Assembly (NCBI GenBank): GCA_021825295.1
Contig: JAKAHV010000026.1
Location: 1-44,465 of the forward strand
Length of the DNA: 44,465 nt
Reading direction: 5' to 3'
DNA from: Nitrospirota bacterium
Lineage (GTDB): Bacteria; Nitrospirota; Thermodesulfovibrionia; Thermodesulfovibrionales; JdFR-88
Below, piece after piece: positions 43,479 to 44,465 of this stretch; within the stretch, counting starts at the first letter, position 1; every line of letters begins with the position of its first letter. The notes beneath the pieces are model-generated. The model was not told the DNA's origin, searched no databases, and saw only the letters and a program-made list of their open reading frames with translations. Position numbers and translations under genes: made by a program.

Positions 43479-43742
43479 TCAGCACTCATGTAATTTTTCG
43501 TTAAGCCAAATTTTGACCAAAGACTGATATGGTACATCGCGTTTATTCGCTTCGACTTTGAGTGCTTCCAGGAGCGCAAGCGGCAGGCGGATCGTAATTG
43601 ACTTGGTGGTCGGCTTTAAATTAGGAAACCGCGCAGGCACGGCCCGCGACAGATCAAAATAATCCGCGGTATCGTGACTCTGCCAGAATTCCCGTTCCTC
43701 GTCTTCGGATTTGAATTTAGGAACTGGTTTCAGATTCTTCAT
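43479..43742 (-). CDS. BrnA-like ribbon-helix-helix antitoxin
   Basis: 87 residues. The N-terminus has PKFKSEDEEREFWQSHDTADYFD, here split at Glu-Glu as the toxin-contact segment, and the C-terminal DNA-binding part is KSITIRLPLALLEALKVEANKR and VPYQSLVKIWLNEKL, typical of the CopG-like antitoxins of BrnT systems. It overlaps the toxin gene upstream by 26 bases and likely autoregulates the pair through the boxes at 44032-44052. It converges with the orphan antitoxin of the other strand. Confidence 0.85.
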   Translation of the reverse strand: MKNLKPVPKFKSEDEEREFWQSHDTADYFDLSRAVPARFPNLKPTTKSITIRLPLALLEALKVEANKRDVPYQSLVKIWLNEKLHEC

Positions 43743-44028
43743 GGTATCTCTTCCTTTCCCGCGCGGACATATTGCGGGCTGAAATAACTCTCAACAGTGT
43801 CCCATTCGATCTCAAGGTGAAAGTCACCAGCAAAAGCCGCCCTTCCATAGTCTTGCCATAAGCGTGAAATCGCGACTCGCTCTGACTGTGCTTCTGGTCC
43901 ACCAAGACAAGCAGCGGATGATTAAAAAAGATCTGTTCGGCTTCCATTTTGGTTACACCATGCTTCACATTTTTTTCGGTATTGCCTTTATCCCAATCGA
44001 ACCCTTTTACCAAGGAGAAATCGATCAT
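43717..44028 (-). CDS. brnT: BrnT-family toxin
   Basis: 103-residue RelE-like ribonuclease toxin. Motifs: GFDWDKGNTEKNVKHGVT at the N-terminus and LLRVISARNMSARERKRY at the C-terminus, both conserved in BrnT. Family members cleave RNA and are neutralised by BrnA, which also represses the operon. The promoter boxes lie 3 nt before the ATG and there is no Shine-Dalgarno, so the mRNA may have almost no leader. Unlike the first copy this one is intact. Confidence 0.88.
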   Translation of the reverse strand: MIDFSLVKGFDWDKGNTEKNVKHGVTKMEAEQIFFNHPLLVLVDQKHSQSESRFHAYGKTMEGRLLLVTFTLRSNGTLLRVISARNMSARERKRYHEESETSS

Positions 44029-44031
44029 ATT

Positions 44032-44068
44032 TGTACACTATCATAATGTACATAACTTTTCAATGTTC
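44032..44068 (-). promoter_or_regulatory. Probable promoter and operator of the BrnT/BrnA-like pair
   Basis: Two TGTACA palindromes at 44032-44037 and 44047-44052 with centres 15 bp apart, the sort of spacing expected for ribbon-helix-helix dimers. On the minus strand TATGAT (44045-44040) between them can serve as -10, with TGAACA (44069-44064, 18-nt spacer) as a poor -35. Binding by the antitoxin is inferred. Confidence 0.45.
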
Positions 44069-44369
44069 AAATTGTTATAAAAGAATCACGGTTTTTTTAA
44101 AACGTTGCTTTCAAATGGTAACCCTTGCGATTACATCTGTTCTGCCGCGAGGACTTTGGGCCGAAGTCTGCGCTTTTTTAGAGCGACAGCCAAGTGTCGT
44201 GTCCTGCTGTTTTCCCCCGTGAAGGCTCAGGACAATAGCGGTTTGAATTTAGCGATAATTGTGGAAAGTGAAGACGCGCCCCATGAATATACAAAGGGCA
44301 AGTTTGTGCAGGATTCAATGGCAAAATAGACAATCTTCTTTTGGGTCTTCGCGTAAGAGTGTGGGTCAT
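44069..44369. other. Gene-free AT-rich stretch and likely insertion-sequence end
   Basis: About 300 nt with no supported gene. The last part (about 44335-44369) should include the terminal inverted repeat of the element whose transposase ends at 44370, but the other end is outside the window, so the boundary cannot be fixed. Confidence 0.4.
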
Positions 44370-44465
44370 TTATATCTCCTTGAGCATGCAAGTAAGGACT
44401 TTTAGGCGAAGGTATTCTTCATCTCTTAGTCCGTATGCCCTTCTCTGAATGACCCTTATCTTATT
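44370..44465 (-). mobile_element. C-terminus of an ISL3-like transposase, cut by the window edge
   Basis: 31 codons on the minus strand ending in TAA at 44372-44370. The sequence IRVIQRRAYGLRDEEYLRLK matches the conserved end of DDE_Tnp_ISL3 transposases. Whether the rest is intact is unknown because it continues beyond the window. Confidence 0.7.

Overview
The window comes from a GC-rich anaerobic bacterium that carries the dissimilatory sulfate-reduction pathway. The evidence is one locus with adenylate kinase, ATP sulfurylase (sat), APS reductase (aprBA), its quinone-interacting complex (qmoABC) and a membrane pyrophosphatase. A TonB-like protein, apolipoprotein N-acyltransferase, an outer-membrane barrel and a lipoprotein show a diderm envelope. 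The whole fits a Nitrospirota (Thermodesulfovibrio-like) or Desulfobacterota sulfate reducer; the sequence alone does not settle which.

Layout. Positions 1-11,962 are almost all minus strand: gyrB, dnaN, dnaA, prfB (with a programmed +1 frameshift), lnt, a TonB-like gene, a geranylgeranyl-reductase-type flavoprotein, a JAMM protein and coaX. The one plus-strand gene there is tRNA-Phe. From 12,159 come rdgB and then the sulfate block adk-sat-aprB-aprA / qmoA-qmoB-qmoC / hppA (12,898-24,625). In that block Sat makes APS and PPi, HppA hydrolyses PPi and pumps ions, AprBA reduces APS to sulfite and AMP with electrons from QmoABC, and Adk recycles the AMP. From 24,757 to 29,305 lie minus-strand envelope genes: an M23-like protein, an outer-membrane barrel, a large lipoprotein and a PAP2/SMS-like membrane protein. 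From 29,528 to 34,900 is a YbhGFSR-type ABC exporter operon. Then come an FmdB-type zinc ribbon, murA, uvrC and a secreted coiled-coil protein.

The most interesting region is 39,371-42,554. A promoter and a long structured leader containing a 16-codon mini-ORF end in a terminator just before an operon encoding a double-cubane-cluster protein (2-hydroxyacyl-CoA dehydratase D-type), its ATP-dependent activator, a tRNA and YedF (selenium metabolism). The tRNA has the body of bacterial tRNA-Sec (8-bp acceptor, 6-bp D stem with 4-nt loop, long variable arm, encoded CCA), but its anticodon is GCA (Cys) and its discriminator is U, the cysteine identity base.

The right end (42,555-44,465) is AT-richer and mobile. 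It holds a transposase remnant fused in frame to the tail of a BrnT toxin, the orphaned BrnA-like antitoxin, a second intact BrnT/BrnA-like pair on the minus strand with a likely operator, and the C-terminus of an ISL3-like transposase cut by the window edge. A family of GC-rich palindromic repeats is scattered between genes over the whole window.
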